Assembly (NCBI GenBank): GCA_021816925.1
Contig: JAKAWQ010000030.1
Location: 1 to 42,672, forward strand
Direction of reading: 5' to 3'
From: Pseudomonadota bacterium
Lineage (GTDB): Bacteria; Pseudomonadota; Alphaproteobacteria; Acetobacterales; Acetobacteraceae
Length of the DNA stretch: 42,672 bases
Part shown: positions 15,236 to 22,609 of the stretch, one piece after another
Position numbering within the stretch: the stretch's first letter is position 1
How the letters are laid out: every line of letters starts with the position of its first letter
Position numbers and translations under genes: made by a program
Notes under the pieces: model-generated
What the model was told of the DNA's origin: nothing
Seen by the model: the letters and a program-made list of their open reading frames with translations, nothing else
The model's database searches: none

Positions 15236-15997
15236 ATGCGCGGACTCGAGGGACGGCGCGTGATCGTCACCGGCGGGGCGAGCGGCATCGGGCGGGCGAG
15301 CGTCTGCCGGCTGGTCGCGGAAGGGTGCACGGTCGGCATCTTTGACCGCAACGCGGCCGGCGCCGAGGAGACCGCGGCACTCGCCGCCGGTCCGGGCCGG
15401 GCAGCCTCCTATCTCGTGGATGTCGCCGATCATGCCGGCGTTGCCGCCGCTCTTTCGCGTTTCGAGCAGGATTTCGGCCCGGTCGAAGGGCTCGCGCACA
15501 TCGCGGGTTGGGATCGTCCGCAGCTTTTCCTCGAGACCGAGCCGAGCCTCTGGGACGAGGTGGTCCGCATCAATCTCTACGGCACGCTTGTGATGCACCA
15601 CGTGGTGGTCCGCGGCATGGCGGAACGGGGGGCGGGGCGCGTGGTCAACGTCGCCTCCGATGCCGGTCGCGTCGGCTCCTCCGGGGAGGCGGTGTACGCG
15701 GCGTGCAAGGGCGGCGTGATCGCGTTCACCAAGACGCTCGCGCGGGAACTGGCCGGCCGCGGCGTCACGCTGAACACGCTCTGCCCGGGCCCGACCGAGA
15801 CGCCGCTTTTCTCGAGCTTCGTGCAGGACTCACCGTTCGGAGCGCGGCTGGCGGAAGGCATTCAGCGCGCCATCCCGCTCAGCCGGCTGGGGCAGCCGGA
15901 GGATTGCGCCGGGATGATCGCCTTCCTCCTCAGCGAAGATGCTGCTTACATCACCGGCCAGACCATCAGTGTCTCCGGCGGTCTTACGATGCAATAG
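15236..15997 (+). CDS. SDR oxidoreductase (BadH-like)
   Basis: A 253-residue short-chain dehydrogenase. The NAD(P) motif TGGASGIGRA is at residues 12-21, with an acidic FDRN after beta-2, which favours NAD. The catalytic Ser is in NVASDAGRVGSSG and the Tyr-Lys pair in YAACKGG. The segment IAGWDRPQLFLETEPSLWD is close to that of 2-hydroxycyclohexanecarboxyl-CoA dehydrogenase (BadH) and related hydroxyacyl-CoA dehydrogenases, so a CoA-thioester substrate is possible. It follows uppP by 17 bases and precedes the SGNH hydrolase by nine bases, so the three genes probably form one transcript, although no shared pathway is obvious. Confidence 0.88.
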   Translation: MRGLEGRRVIVTGGASGIGRASVCRLVAEGCTVGIFDRNAAGAEETAALAAGPGRAASYLVDVADHAGVAAALSRFEQDFGPVEGLAHIAGWDRPQLFLETEPSLWDEVVRINLYGTLVMHHVVVRGMAERGAGRVVNVASDAGRVGSSGEAVYAACKGGVIAFTKTLARELAGRGVTLNTLCPGPTETPLFSSFVQDSPFGARLAEGIQRAIPLSRLGQPEDCAGMIAFLLSEDAAYITGQTISVSGGLTMQ

Positions 15998-16006
15998 GAG
16001 CAGGGC

Positions 16007-16798
16007 ATGAGAGGTTGGCGCATCGGCGTTGTTCTGGCGCTCCTGCTGTTCGGCTTTCCCCAGGCGCCGGCCGTGGCGGCGCCGCGCGTTAATCTTGCGG
16101 CGGTGCCGATCTCGCGCATGGATCTGCCGTGGTGGCGCCGGCGCTTCGAAGATAAGCAGGCCGAGCTTCGGCGCGGGCCGGTGGATCTCGTCTGGTACGG
16201 CGATTCCATCATCCAGGATTTCGAGCACCACGGGCCGCCTGCCTGGCAGGATTTCGCACCCATCTGGAAGCGCTTCTACGGTGGCCGGCACGCCGTGAAC
16301 CTCGGCTTCGTCGGCGATTCAACGGCCAACCTCATCTGGCGCATCGACCACGGCGAGGCGAGCGGCATCTCGCCCAAGGTTGCCGTCGTGCTGATCGGGG
16401 CCAACAATTTCGGCCTTCCGCACTGGCCGGCGAGCCAGACGGTGCCCGGAATCGAAGAGGTGGTGCGCCTGCTCCGGAACCATCTTCCGCACACGGCGAT
16501 CGTGCTGCTGAGCGTGCTGCCGAGCGAGCGCTCGGCCTGGGTGAGCGAGAACACGACCCTCACCAATGCGGCGCTGGCGAAGCGGTATGCGGGAAGCAAG
16601 GTGGTTCACTACGTAGATGTAACCGATATTTTTATGAAGGGGGGAAAACTCGACCGGAAGCTCTTTCTCGATCGCTTTTTCTCTCCTCCGGAGCCGCTCC
16701 TGCATCCCACGCCGGCCGCGCAGGCGATGATCTGCGCAGCCATCGAGCCGATGATCGCGAAGCTGATGGGTGACCGGAACCGCGTCGCTCTGCGCTGA
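16007..16798 (+). CDS. Secreted SGNH/GDSL-family hydrolase
   Basis: A 263-residue exported hydrolase with a signal peptide (RIGVVLALLLFGF, cut near VAA-AP). SGNH blocks are block I WYGDSI with nucleophile Ser67, block II NLGFVGDS (Gly), block III IGANN (Asn) and block V LLHPTPAA with His233. The shape matches the PAF-acetylhydrolase-like subgroup, which acts on esters of lipids or sugars. The catalytic Asp expected three residues before the His is replaced by Pro230; Glu229 is next to it and may substitute. It sits nine bases after the SDR. The substrate is unknown. Periplasmic location is inferred from the signal peptide. Confidence 0.85.
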   Translation: MRGWRIGVVLALLLFGFPQAPAVAAPRVNLAAVPISRMDLPWWRRRFEDKQAELRRGPVDLVWYGDSIIQDFEHHGPPAWQDFAPIWKRFYGGRHAVNLGFVGDSTANLIWRIDHGEASGISPKVAVVLIGANNFGLPHWPASQTVPGIEEVVRLLRNHLPHTAIVLLSVLPSERSAWVSENTTLTNAALAKRYAGSKVVHYVDVTDIFMKGGKLDRKLFLDRFFSPPEPLLHPTPAAQAMICAAIEPMIAKLMGDRNRVALR

Positions 16799-16890
16799 AG
16801 GCCGGCGGTTGACCCGTGTTTTCGCGGATTGGCGTTGCCGGGGATGGGGCAGCGGATGGCAGAAGAGCTCGAGCACGGGCGAGACCCGAT

Positions 16891-17097
16891 CCTCTCCCAA
16901 GGGGCTACGGGATCCACACATTTCATAAAATGCATGTAAATCGATGGATCGGGACAAATCTACAATTCTGTTCCGTCATGAGTTCTCTATTAGGTGCACT
17001 TCAAATTGTGTATTTTGTCCGCCTTCGGTGAAATTGTTTCTGGTTGATTCTTTCCCACAATGAGATGTGTGAATACCGTAGCCCAAAGGGAGAGGGA
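16891..17097. mobile_element. MITE-like AT-rich element with long inverted repeats
   Basis: Imperfect inverted repeats bound an AT-rich core that stands out sharply from the surroundings. The left arm is CCTCTCCCAAGGGGCTACGG continuing GATCCACACAT (16891-16921); the right arm is the reverse complement of CCTCTCCCTTTGGGCTACGG continuing TATTCACACAT (17067-17097). The core 16922-17066 has no gene. The CTACGG-bounded part (16905-17081, 177 bases) seems inserted at the centre of a CTCTCCC/GGGAGAG palindrome that exists without it near 5870. No transposase is encoded, so it would be non-autonomous. Confidence 0.6.
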
Positions 17098-17155
17098 GGC
17101 TCGCGATGACACCGCTGGGGGAGGGGATGCGCCGTGACGACGGGTGTTGGGATGC
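17085..17155. repeat. Interspersed repeat, reverse copy of the element at about 5813-5885
   Basis: GGGAGAGGGAGGCTCGCGATGACA and on to GACGACGGGTGTTGGGA is the reverse complement of the element near 5813-5885, allowing a few substitutions and small gaps. It is interrupted by the AT-rich element on its left side. Confidence 0.65.
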
Positions 17156-17205
17156 GCGGCGAACACCGCCGTAAACGCCAGACAGCCTGTGTTCAAGCGG
17201 AAAGT

Positions 17206-17661
17206 TCACGAGGCGGGCAGCGGTTCGAGGTCGATGATGCCCGAGAAGCGGCGGAAATCGGCAGGGTTGAACCTCAGCAGTCGGCACACACCGTGCTCCA
17301 GCATGGTGGCGATCAGATTGGTGTCGTGCACCTGCTTCCCGGACCCGGGGTGGGCTCCAAGAAGCTCAAGCAGCCGGTCGAGCACGGCGCGGCCTTCTTG
17401 GGCGATCTCGAATGAAGCCCGGAAGTGTCGAACGTCGGCAATGGCGGTTGCCATAGGAAGAGAGCCAGCGGCAGGCTGCGCACGGGTGACGACGGCGAGG
17501 TATTCGCGCAGCACTTGCGGGCTGATCCAGAGTGGGCAGCCTTCTGCTTCCAGCCGGCTCAGTGCGGCCCGGGCCCCGATGTGGTGGGGCGCGGTCGGCC
17601 GGCTGGCATAGACGAGTACGTTGGTGTCGATGAAGATCGGGTCAGCGGCCATCGTCGCCAT
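17206..17661 (-). CDS. vapC: PIN-domain ribonuclease toxin (VapC-type)
   Basis: A 151-residue PIN-domain protein. The acidic site is visible as Asp in FIDTNVLVYA near the N-terminus, Glu in QVLREYLAVV, and Asp in VHDTNLIATM, with NPADFRRFSGI near the end. VapC toxins cleave tRNA or rRNA and are held inactive by a co-encoded antitoxin, which here overlaps by 20 bases upstream (17642-17863). I chose the ATG at 17661, because GAGGAT lies six bases before it, over the ATG at 17652. Total length is normal. It lies beside mobile-element debris, as is typical for toxin-antitoxin genes. Confidence 0.85.
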   Translation of the reverse strand: MATMAADPIFIDTNVLVYASRPTAPHHIGARAALSRLEAEGCPLWISPQVLREYLAVVTRAQPAAGSLPMATAIADVRHFRASFEIAQEGRAVLDRLLELLGAHPGSGKQVHDTNLIATMLEHGVCRLLRFNPADFRRFSGIIDLEPLPAS

Positions 17662-17863
17662 ACATATCCTCACGGCGAAGCGAGATGCTGCCGTCCCAGG
17701 GTGTTTCGTGGATCGGCAGGTCGGTGAGGCGGAAGCGCTTCAGCATAGGTCCGGCGACGAGGTTGATGGTCACCTCATGCTCGCCAGGAGGAACGTCCGC
17801 CGGAGCGGTGCCGGTGATCCGGTGGTCCGGGCCGACCCAGATGCGGGTGCGAATCTCGTTCAT
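17642..17863 (-). CDS. Antitoxin partner of the PIN toxin
   Basis: A 73-residue protein that ends RREDMYGDDGR, a C-terminal tail (SLRREDxYGDDGR) common to small proteins encoded just before PIN toxins in alphaproteobacteria. The N-terminal part, MNEIRTRIWVGPDHRITG then ADVPPGEHEV, looks like a short beta-structured DNA-binding or dimerisation domain rather than the usual VapB AbrB or RHH fold. The toxin ATG lies inside its last codons, so translation is coupled. I chose the ATG at 17863 where the family-like sequence begins; the longer frame upstream has no supporting composition. Neutralisation of the toxin and autoregulation are inferred from the arrangement. Confidence 0.75.
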   Translation of the reverse strand: MNEIRTRIWVGPDHRITGTAPADVPPGEHEVTINLVAGPMLKRFRLTDLPIHETPWDGSISLRREDMYGDDGR

Positions 17864-18221
17864 GACGGAGCCTTTGATGCAGGGCGCGAGGACTCTTGCG
17901 GCAACGGCATGGCCTTGCCAAGCCCGGGTTCCGATTGCGGGCACCTGCTGCGGAGATCGCGGACCGCTCGCTCTCTTGCGCCGCGAGCACTATCGACGAA
18001 GCCCGCTTCGCCGAGTGGATGAGGCGGGTGCAAAAGCATCCCCTCATCGCCCACTGAGCGAATTTTTGCGACCGCGGCTTTCGCGGTTTCGGGGCCTGGC
18101 ATCGGTTCTAAAAATCAGATGGCGCGGCGCTAACCGATGGCGACCGGAACGGACCGGGTCCCGATGACACCAAAATCAGATGCAGTAAGCCCGGCGGCGC
18201 GGTTCGGCTCGGCAAGTCGCG
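17864..18221. other. Gene-poor stretch with a possible gene fragment
   Basis: No complete gene is supported. On the plus strand, about 17985-18056 reads STIDEARFAEWMRRVQKHPL, IAH and a stop, which has a protein-like character and may be the C-terminus of a decayed gene. The rest contains AAAATCAGATG twice (near 18112 and 18173), a possible remnant of a duplicated site. Confidence 0.35.
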
Positions 18222-18392
18222 TCACGTTTCCGCGGCAGTCTGCTCCCCCGAAGAGCAACGGCCGCGGCAGGTCTCGCATTTCGCCACGTGACGCCCACTC
18301 CCCAGCACGACAATCCGCGCCAGCTCGGCGACCAGATGTGGCAGCGATGCGCGATCCCGTGTCAATAATATATGGAGTCCCCCGAACCTCAT
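18222..18392 (-). CDS. Small cysteine-containing hypothetical protein, possibly cut by the IS5 element
   Basis: A 56-codon frame from the ATG at 18392 reads MRFGGLHILLTRDRASLPHL and on to GRHVAKCETCRGRC, then a polar tail. The CxxCxxxC cluster near the end suggests metal binding or a redox site. The frame stays open upstream into the IS5 element, whose left end lies only about 20 bases from the ATG, so the gene may be the surviving 3' part of a longer one interrupted by the insertion. I do not recognise a family, and no good ribosome site was seen at this ATG. Confidence 0.35.
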   Translation of the reverse strand: MRFGGLHILLTRDRASLPHLVAELARIVVLGSGRHVAKCETCRGRCSSGEQTAAET

Positions 18393-18413
18393 GAGTATCG
18401 TGTTTGCGTCTTG

Positions 18414-19467
18414 GAGCCTGACCCGGAATCGATCCGGAACGAAGTTTCGAGTCATTTCAATGATTTGAGCGCTGGCCGGTCTGCGTCTGGTTCCCGCCGC
18501 CCTCTGCCTTGCGGCTGAGGCGTTGCGTGATTCCAGTTCCTGCGATTCTCTCGGGTTTGCGAAGACACGAGGGGTCACGTCATGGGCTGGACTGAAATCA
18601 CGCGTGCCAAGTATCGGCGCGAGGGGCAGCGCCATGCAAGCGATACCACCGATGAAGAGTGGGCGGTGATCGAACCGCATTTGCCGCTGCCGGCCGGGCG
18701 CGGGCGCAAGCGCCACACCCGGCTGCGTGATGTCGTCGATTCCATCTCCTGTCTCGTCCAGTCGGGCTGCCAATGCCGGCTGCTGCCCAAGGATTTTCCA
18801 GCATACACCACGGTACAGCGGTATTTCTATGCGTGGCGGGACAACGGGACATGGCAGACCATCAATCATGCGCTGCTGATGAACGGGCGCGAAGCCGCCG
18901 GCCGGGAGGCTAGTCCCACGGCGGGCGTGATCGACAGCCAGCCGGTGAAGACGACCGCGTCCGGTGGGCCGCGCGGCTATGCGGCCGAGAAGATGATCAA
19001 AGGGCGCAAGCGTCACATCCTGACCGACACCATCGGCCTGCCGGTCGGGATGATCGTTCATCCGGCAAACGTGCAGGATCGTGACGGTGCCCCCGGCCTG
19101 CTGGCGAAGGTACGAAGCGCCTTTCCCTTGTTGCGCCATGTCTTCGCTGATGGCGGCTACGCCGGCGACAAACTGAAAGATGCCATCGCCGGCCTTGGCG
19201 ATCGGACGATCGAGATCGTCAAGCGGTCGGACGCGGCCCGTGGCTTTGTTCTGCTGCCACGCCGCTCTGTGGTGGAACGCACCTTTGCCCGGCTGAACCG
19301 CAACCGCCGTTTGGCAAAGGATGTCGAAGCGACCATCGAAAGCTCGGTGACCTGGCTCTACATCGCCAGCGTCAAGCCGATGTCACGCCGCCTCGCAGCG
19401 GCCTGACGTGCCCCAACACATGGATATGCCAGCCGAATCAAGGCTTTGGAGTTGCACAGTCAGACTC
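18414..19467 (+). mobile_element. IS5-family insertion sequence (boundaries approximate)
   Basis: The element carries one intact transposase gene. Candidate ends are GAGCCTGAC at 18414 and, reversed, GAGTCTGAC at 19459-19467, an 8/9 match. The right end falls inside the stop codon region of the NDP-forming acyl-CoA synthetase gene, whose last codons and TGA (GTC TGA) are shared with the IS end. No target duplication could be resolved, so limits could shift by several bases. Confidence 0.65.
18582..19406 (+). CDS. IS5-family transposase
   Basis: A 274-residue complete transposase. The DDE catalytic residues are Asp118 (GVIDSQPVKT), Asp190 (HVFADGGYAG) and Glu232 in VVERTFARLNRNRRLAKD, the usual IS5 Y/R-rich signature region. 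The N-terminal part (DTTDEEWAVIEPHLP, RLRDVVDSISCLVQSG, FPAYTTVQRYFYAWRDNG) is the typical IS5 target-binding section. All expected parts are present with no frameshift, so the element could still be mobile. It lies on the opposite strand to its right-hand neighbour and sits between toxin-antitoxin debris and the acyl-CoA operon. Confidence 0.95.
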   Translation: MGWTEITRAKYRREGQRHASDTTDEEWAVIEPHLPLPAGRGRKRHTRLRDVVDSISCLVQSGCQCRLLPKDFPAYTTVQRYFYAWRDNGTWQTINHALLMNGREAAGREASPTAGVIDSQPVKTTASGGPRGYAAEKMIKGRKRHILTDTIGLPVGMIVHPANVQDRDGAPGLLAKVRSAFPLLRHVFADGGYAGDKLKDAIAGLGDRTIEIVKRSDAARGFVLLPRRSVVERTFARLNRNRRLAKDVEATIESSVTWLYIASVKPMSRRLAAA

Positions 19468-21442
19468 TGAGCAGCGCGTCCGCCACCACCACGCCTTCTC
19501 CTTCCCCCAGCACGATCAGCGGATTGATCTCGGCCTCGGAAACCTCGGGGATCGCGGCAAGCTGCGAGAAGGCGCCGACGGCCCTTGCGAGCGCGGCGAG
19601 ATCGCCCTTGGGCAGACCGCGATAGCCGCGCGCCGGCGCGAGACCCTTGACCCCAGCGATCATGTCGTTGGCCTCAGTCTCGCTCACCGGCGCGATGGAG
19701 AGCACAAAGTCGCGGAAGATCTCGGCAAGCACGCCGCCCGCGCCGAGCAGCACCACCGGCCCGACGGAGGGATCGCGGCGGAAACCGAGAATGACCTCGG
19801 CCACGCCATGGGCCATGGGCTGGGCGAGGAAGCCCGTGATCCGATCGCCGAGGCGCCGGCGCATGTCGGCTGCCGCGTCGCGCAGCTCGTCTGCATCGGC
19901 GACGTTCAGCACGACGGCACCGGCCTCCGTCTTGTGGGTGAGCGTTGGCGAGACGGCCTTGAGGGCGAGGGGATAGCGGAGCGGCGGCAGCGCGGCGGGA
20001 TCGACCCGAACGGCGCCGTCCGGCAGGCCAAGGGCGGCAAAGACCGCGCGGGCACCGGGCTCGTCGATGGCTGCCGGCAGCAGGCTTGCCGCGCGTGAGA
20101 GGTCCGCAAGCGGCGGAGGATCGCGTGGCGCGCGCCAGTCGAGCCAGGCGCGAACACCGTCCGCGCAGGCCTCGGGCGTGCGGAAGGCGGCGATCCCGGC
20201 CGCCGCAAGCAGGCGAAGCGAGGCATTCGCCTCGGGCGCGAGGAAAGCCACCAGCGGCTTTTCCCCGCTCGAGGCGATCACCCCGGCAACCGCCAAGTCG
20301 GGGCGGAACTGCGCCGAGCTTCCGATCACCGCAATCGCGAGATCCGCATCCGCCGCGTTGCGGGCCTCGGAAAGCACATCGGCCACGGTTTCCTTCCGCG
20401 CGCCGGCGAGCGTCGTGTCCGTGAGGCGCGCCGTCGCGATACCGCAAAGCCCGAGCCGATCGACCACCATCGCGCCGCCGCCGCCCGTTGTCGTGACCAC
20501 GCTTACCGCACGCTTCGGCGCGACCGGCGGACCGGCGGCGGCACCGCACCGTGCGGCGGCGAGCGGCGGAATTTCGAAGAGGGTTTCGAGGAAATCGACA
20601 CGCAGAATGCCCGCGGCGCGGAAGAAGGCGTCGGCCGCCGCGTCCGAGCCGGCGAGCGCGCCGGTGTGCGTCGTCGCGAGCCGGGCACCGGCCTCGGACC
20701 GACCGAGCTTGTAGGCGATGATTGCTTTCCCCGCCGCGTGCGCCCGGCGCGCCGCCGCGGCGAGGCGCTCCGGATCGCGGATGGTTTCGAGAAAGAGAAG
20801 AATAGCGCTCGTTTGCGGATCATCGACGAGGAGATCGGCGACTTCGCCCGCCGCGAGGTCCGCCTCGTTGCCGGTGCCGATGAGTTTGGAAAATCCGATG
20901 CCGCGCGCCGCCGCGCGCGAGATGAGCGTGCCCAACATGCTGCCCGAATGGGAAACGAGGGAAAGCCCGCCCGAAGGCAGGCTTTCCGCCTCCAGCGCCG
21001 CGTTGACCGAGCAGGCGATTGCATCCGTGATGTTGATCACGCCCATGCTGTTCGGGCCGATCAGGCGCATCCCGCCCGCGCGCGCCCGCTCGACGATCTG
21101 CCGCTGCACGGCAGCACCCTCGGGACCCGCATCGGCGAAGCCGTCGGCGAGGATGCAGGCAACGGGCACGCGGGCCGTTGCGCACTCGGCGATCGCCTGC
21201 GGCACCAGTGCCGTGGGCAGGAGCACATAGGCGAAATCGACGGATTCCGGCACGGCCGCGAGACAGGAAAAGGCGGGCTCGCCGAGGATTGTGCCGGCGC
21301 GCGGGTTGACGGGATAGAGAGAGCCGCGGAAACCGTGGCGGCGCAGATAGATCTGCGCCCGCGCAGTCAACCGCGAGGCATCGGCGGAAGCGCCGATCAG
21401 CGCAATCCGCCGCGGCGTGAAGAGGGAGGAAAAGAGGCTCAT
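19460..21442 (-). CDS. NDP-forming acyl-CoA synthetase (acetate-CoA ligase family)
   Basis: A 660-residue single-chain fusion of the alpha and beta parts of ADP-forming acyl-CoA synthetases. Residues 1-130 form the CoA-binding Rossmann part (RRIALIGASADASRL, YPVNPRAGTILGEPAF). About 150-300 is the ligase part, with THTGALAGSDAAADA carrying the conserved phosphohistidine region. A second Rossmann part follows, and about 450-650 is the ATP-grasp part (PLALKAVSPTLTHKTEAGAV, then EVILGFRRDPSVGPVVLLG, EINPLIVLG). The reaction is acid + CoA + ATP to acyl-CoA + ADP. It is the last gene of a six-gene operon, its ATG overlapping the acyl-CoA dehydrogenase stop, and it ends exactly at the IS5 element. 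Confidence 0.9.
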   Translation of the reverse strand: MSLFSSLFTPRRIALIGASADASRLTARAQIYLRRHGFRGSLYPVNPRAGTILGEPAFSCLAAVPESVDFAYVLLPTALVPQAIAECATARVPVACILADGFADAGPEGAAVQRQIVERARAGGMRLIGPNSMGVINITDAIACSVNAALEAESLPSGGLSLVSHSGSMLGTLISRAAARGIGFSKLIGTGNEADLAAGEVADLLVDDPQTSAILLFLETIRDPERLAAAARRAHAAGKAIIAYKLGRSEAGARLATTHTGALAGSDAAADAFFRAAGILRVDFLETLFEIPPLAAARCGAAAGPPVAPKRAVSVVTTTGGGGAMVVDRLGLCGIATARLTDTTLAGARKETVADVLSEARNAADADLAIAVIGSSAQFRPDLAVAGVIASSGEKPLVAFLAPEANASLRLLAAAGIAAFRTPEACADGVRAWLDWRAPRDPPPLADLSRAASLLPAAIDEPGARAVFAALGLPDGAVRVDPAALPPLRYPLALKAVSPTLTHKTEAGAVVLNVADADELRDAAADMRRRLGDRITGFLAQPMAHGVAEVILGFRRDPSVGPVVLLGAGGVLAEIFRDFVLSIAPVSETEANDMIAGVKGLAPARGYRGLPKGDLAALARAVGAFSQLAAIPEVSEAEINPLIVLGEGEGVVVADALLRV

Positions 21443-22599
21443 CGCGGGCGGTCAGGCGGGCGCTGCGGAAACGAACGCCCGAAAATGCCCTCCGCGATCC
21501 GGTTCTTCATCATCTCGAGCGACCCGCCGGCGATCATCCAGCCGCGTATCTTGCGCAGGCAATACTCGACCAGCAACTCCTGCGAATAGCCTGTGCCGCC
21601 CATCACCTGCATCGATTCGTTGGCGGCAAGCCAGCCCGCCTGGTTGCACGCGAATTTCGCCATCGCGACGTCCTGGGGATCGGGCAAGCCGTCCGCGGCC
21701 CTGACCGCCGCGCGGTAGAGCAGAAGCTCGGCGGCATCGAGGGCGACCCGCATCTCCGCGAACTTCCATTGCAACCCCTGGAACTCCATCAGCGGGCGGC
21801 CGAATTGCCGGCGCGTCCCGGCATGCGCCTTGGCGGCACGGAAGCAATATTCCCCGAGTGCGAGCGCCCGCGTCGCATTGCCCACGCGTTCGACGTTGAA
21901 GCCCGCGATCTGCTTCTGGAAGCCGCCCTCCTTCAGGAGCACGAGGCCGGCGGGGATGAATACGTTGTCGAAATAAAGCGCACACCATCTCTCGCCGTTC
22001 AGATAGCGGCTCGGATTGCCGAGGCGGAAGCCCTGCATCCCCGGTTCCACGAGCACGCTGCCGATGCCGGCCGTACCTGGTCCGAAACGGCAATAGACCA
22101 GGAAGACCGAAGCATCCTCGGTGTTGGTGGTGAAGATCTTTGACCCGTTCAGACGGTAGCCTGTGCCGTCGGGGGTTGCCGTGGTCTTGAGGTCGGTCAC
22201 GGCCGAGCCGGCGTCGGGTTCCGTCATCGCAACGGCGGCGATCTTTTCCCCCTTGAGGAGGGGCGCGAAAAAACGCTCCTTCTGGGCCGGCGTCGCGTAT
22301 TCGGCGAGGGTGCGGAAGGCGCCGAAATTGCCGGCCTGGAACACATCCGCGCTGCGCGGGCAGGCGAGTGCGATCTCCTGCATCGCCAGCACGGCGAGAA
22401 AAAGGCTGCCGCCCGCCCCGCCGTCCGCCTCGGGCAGCATCACGCCGAAGAGGCCCGCCAACGCCATGTGCCGCGCGACGTCCCAGGGAAAGCGTGGATC
22501 GTGCGCGCGCTCGAGCGCGCCGGCGGCCAGGTGGCGTGCGGCGAAGCCGCGCACGCTCTCCCGAAAGGCGCGATCACTTTCCGAGAGGGAAAAATCCAC
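21439..22599 (-). CDS. Acyl-CoA dehydrogenase family protein
   Basis: A 386-residue flavoprotein of the acyl-CoA dehydrogenase fold: an N-terminal helical part (FAARHLAAGALERAHDP), a middle beta part with AVAMTEPDAGSAVTDLKTTA and NGSKIFTTNTEDA (FAD and substrate contacts), and a C-terminal helical bundle with RRQFGRPLMEFQGLQWKFAE and MQVMGGTGYSQELLVEYCLR. The position where many family members have the catalytic Glu (YEGT) reads IAGGS, so the base must be elsewhere, as in some FadE-like enzymes. It oxidises an acyl-CoA to an enoyl-CoA and passes electrons to ETF. It is overlapped by the synthetase start and lies 10 bases after the SDR. Confidence 0.93.
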   Translation of the reverse strand: MDFSLSESDRAFRESVRGFAARHLAAGALERAHDPRFPWDVARHMALAGLFGVMLPEADGGAGGSLFLAVLAMQEIALACPRSADVFQAGNFGAFRTLAEYATPAQKERFFAPLLKGEKIAAVAMTEPDAGSAVTDLKTTATPDGTGYRLNGSKIFTTNTEDASVFLVYCRFGPGTAGIGSVLVEPGMQGFRLGNPSRYLNGERWCALYFDNVFIPAGLVLLKEGGFQKQIAGFNVERVGNATRALALGEYCFRAAKAHAGTRRQFGRPLMEFQGLQWKFAEMRVALDAAELLLYRAAVRAADGLPDPQDVAMAKFACNQAGWLAANESMQVMGGTGYSQELLVEYCLRKIRGWMIAGGSLEMMKNRIAEGIFGRSFPQRPPDRPR

Positions 22600-22609
22600 T
22601 GCGTTCCGC

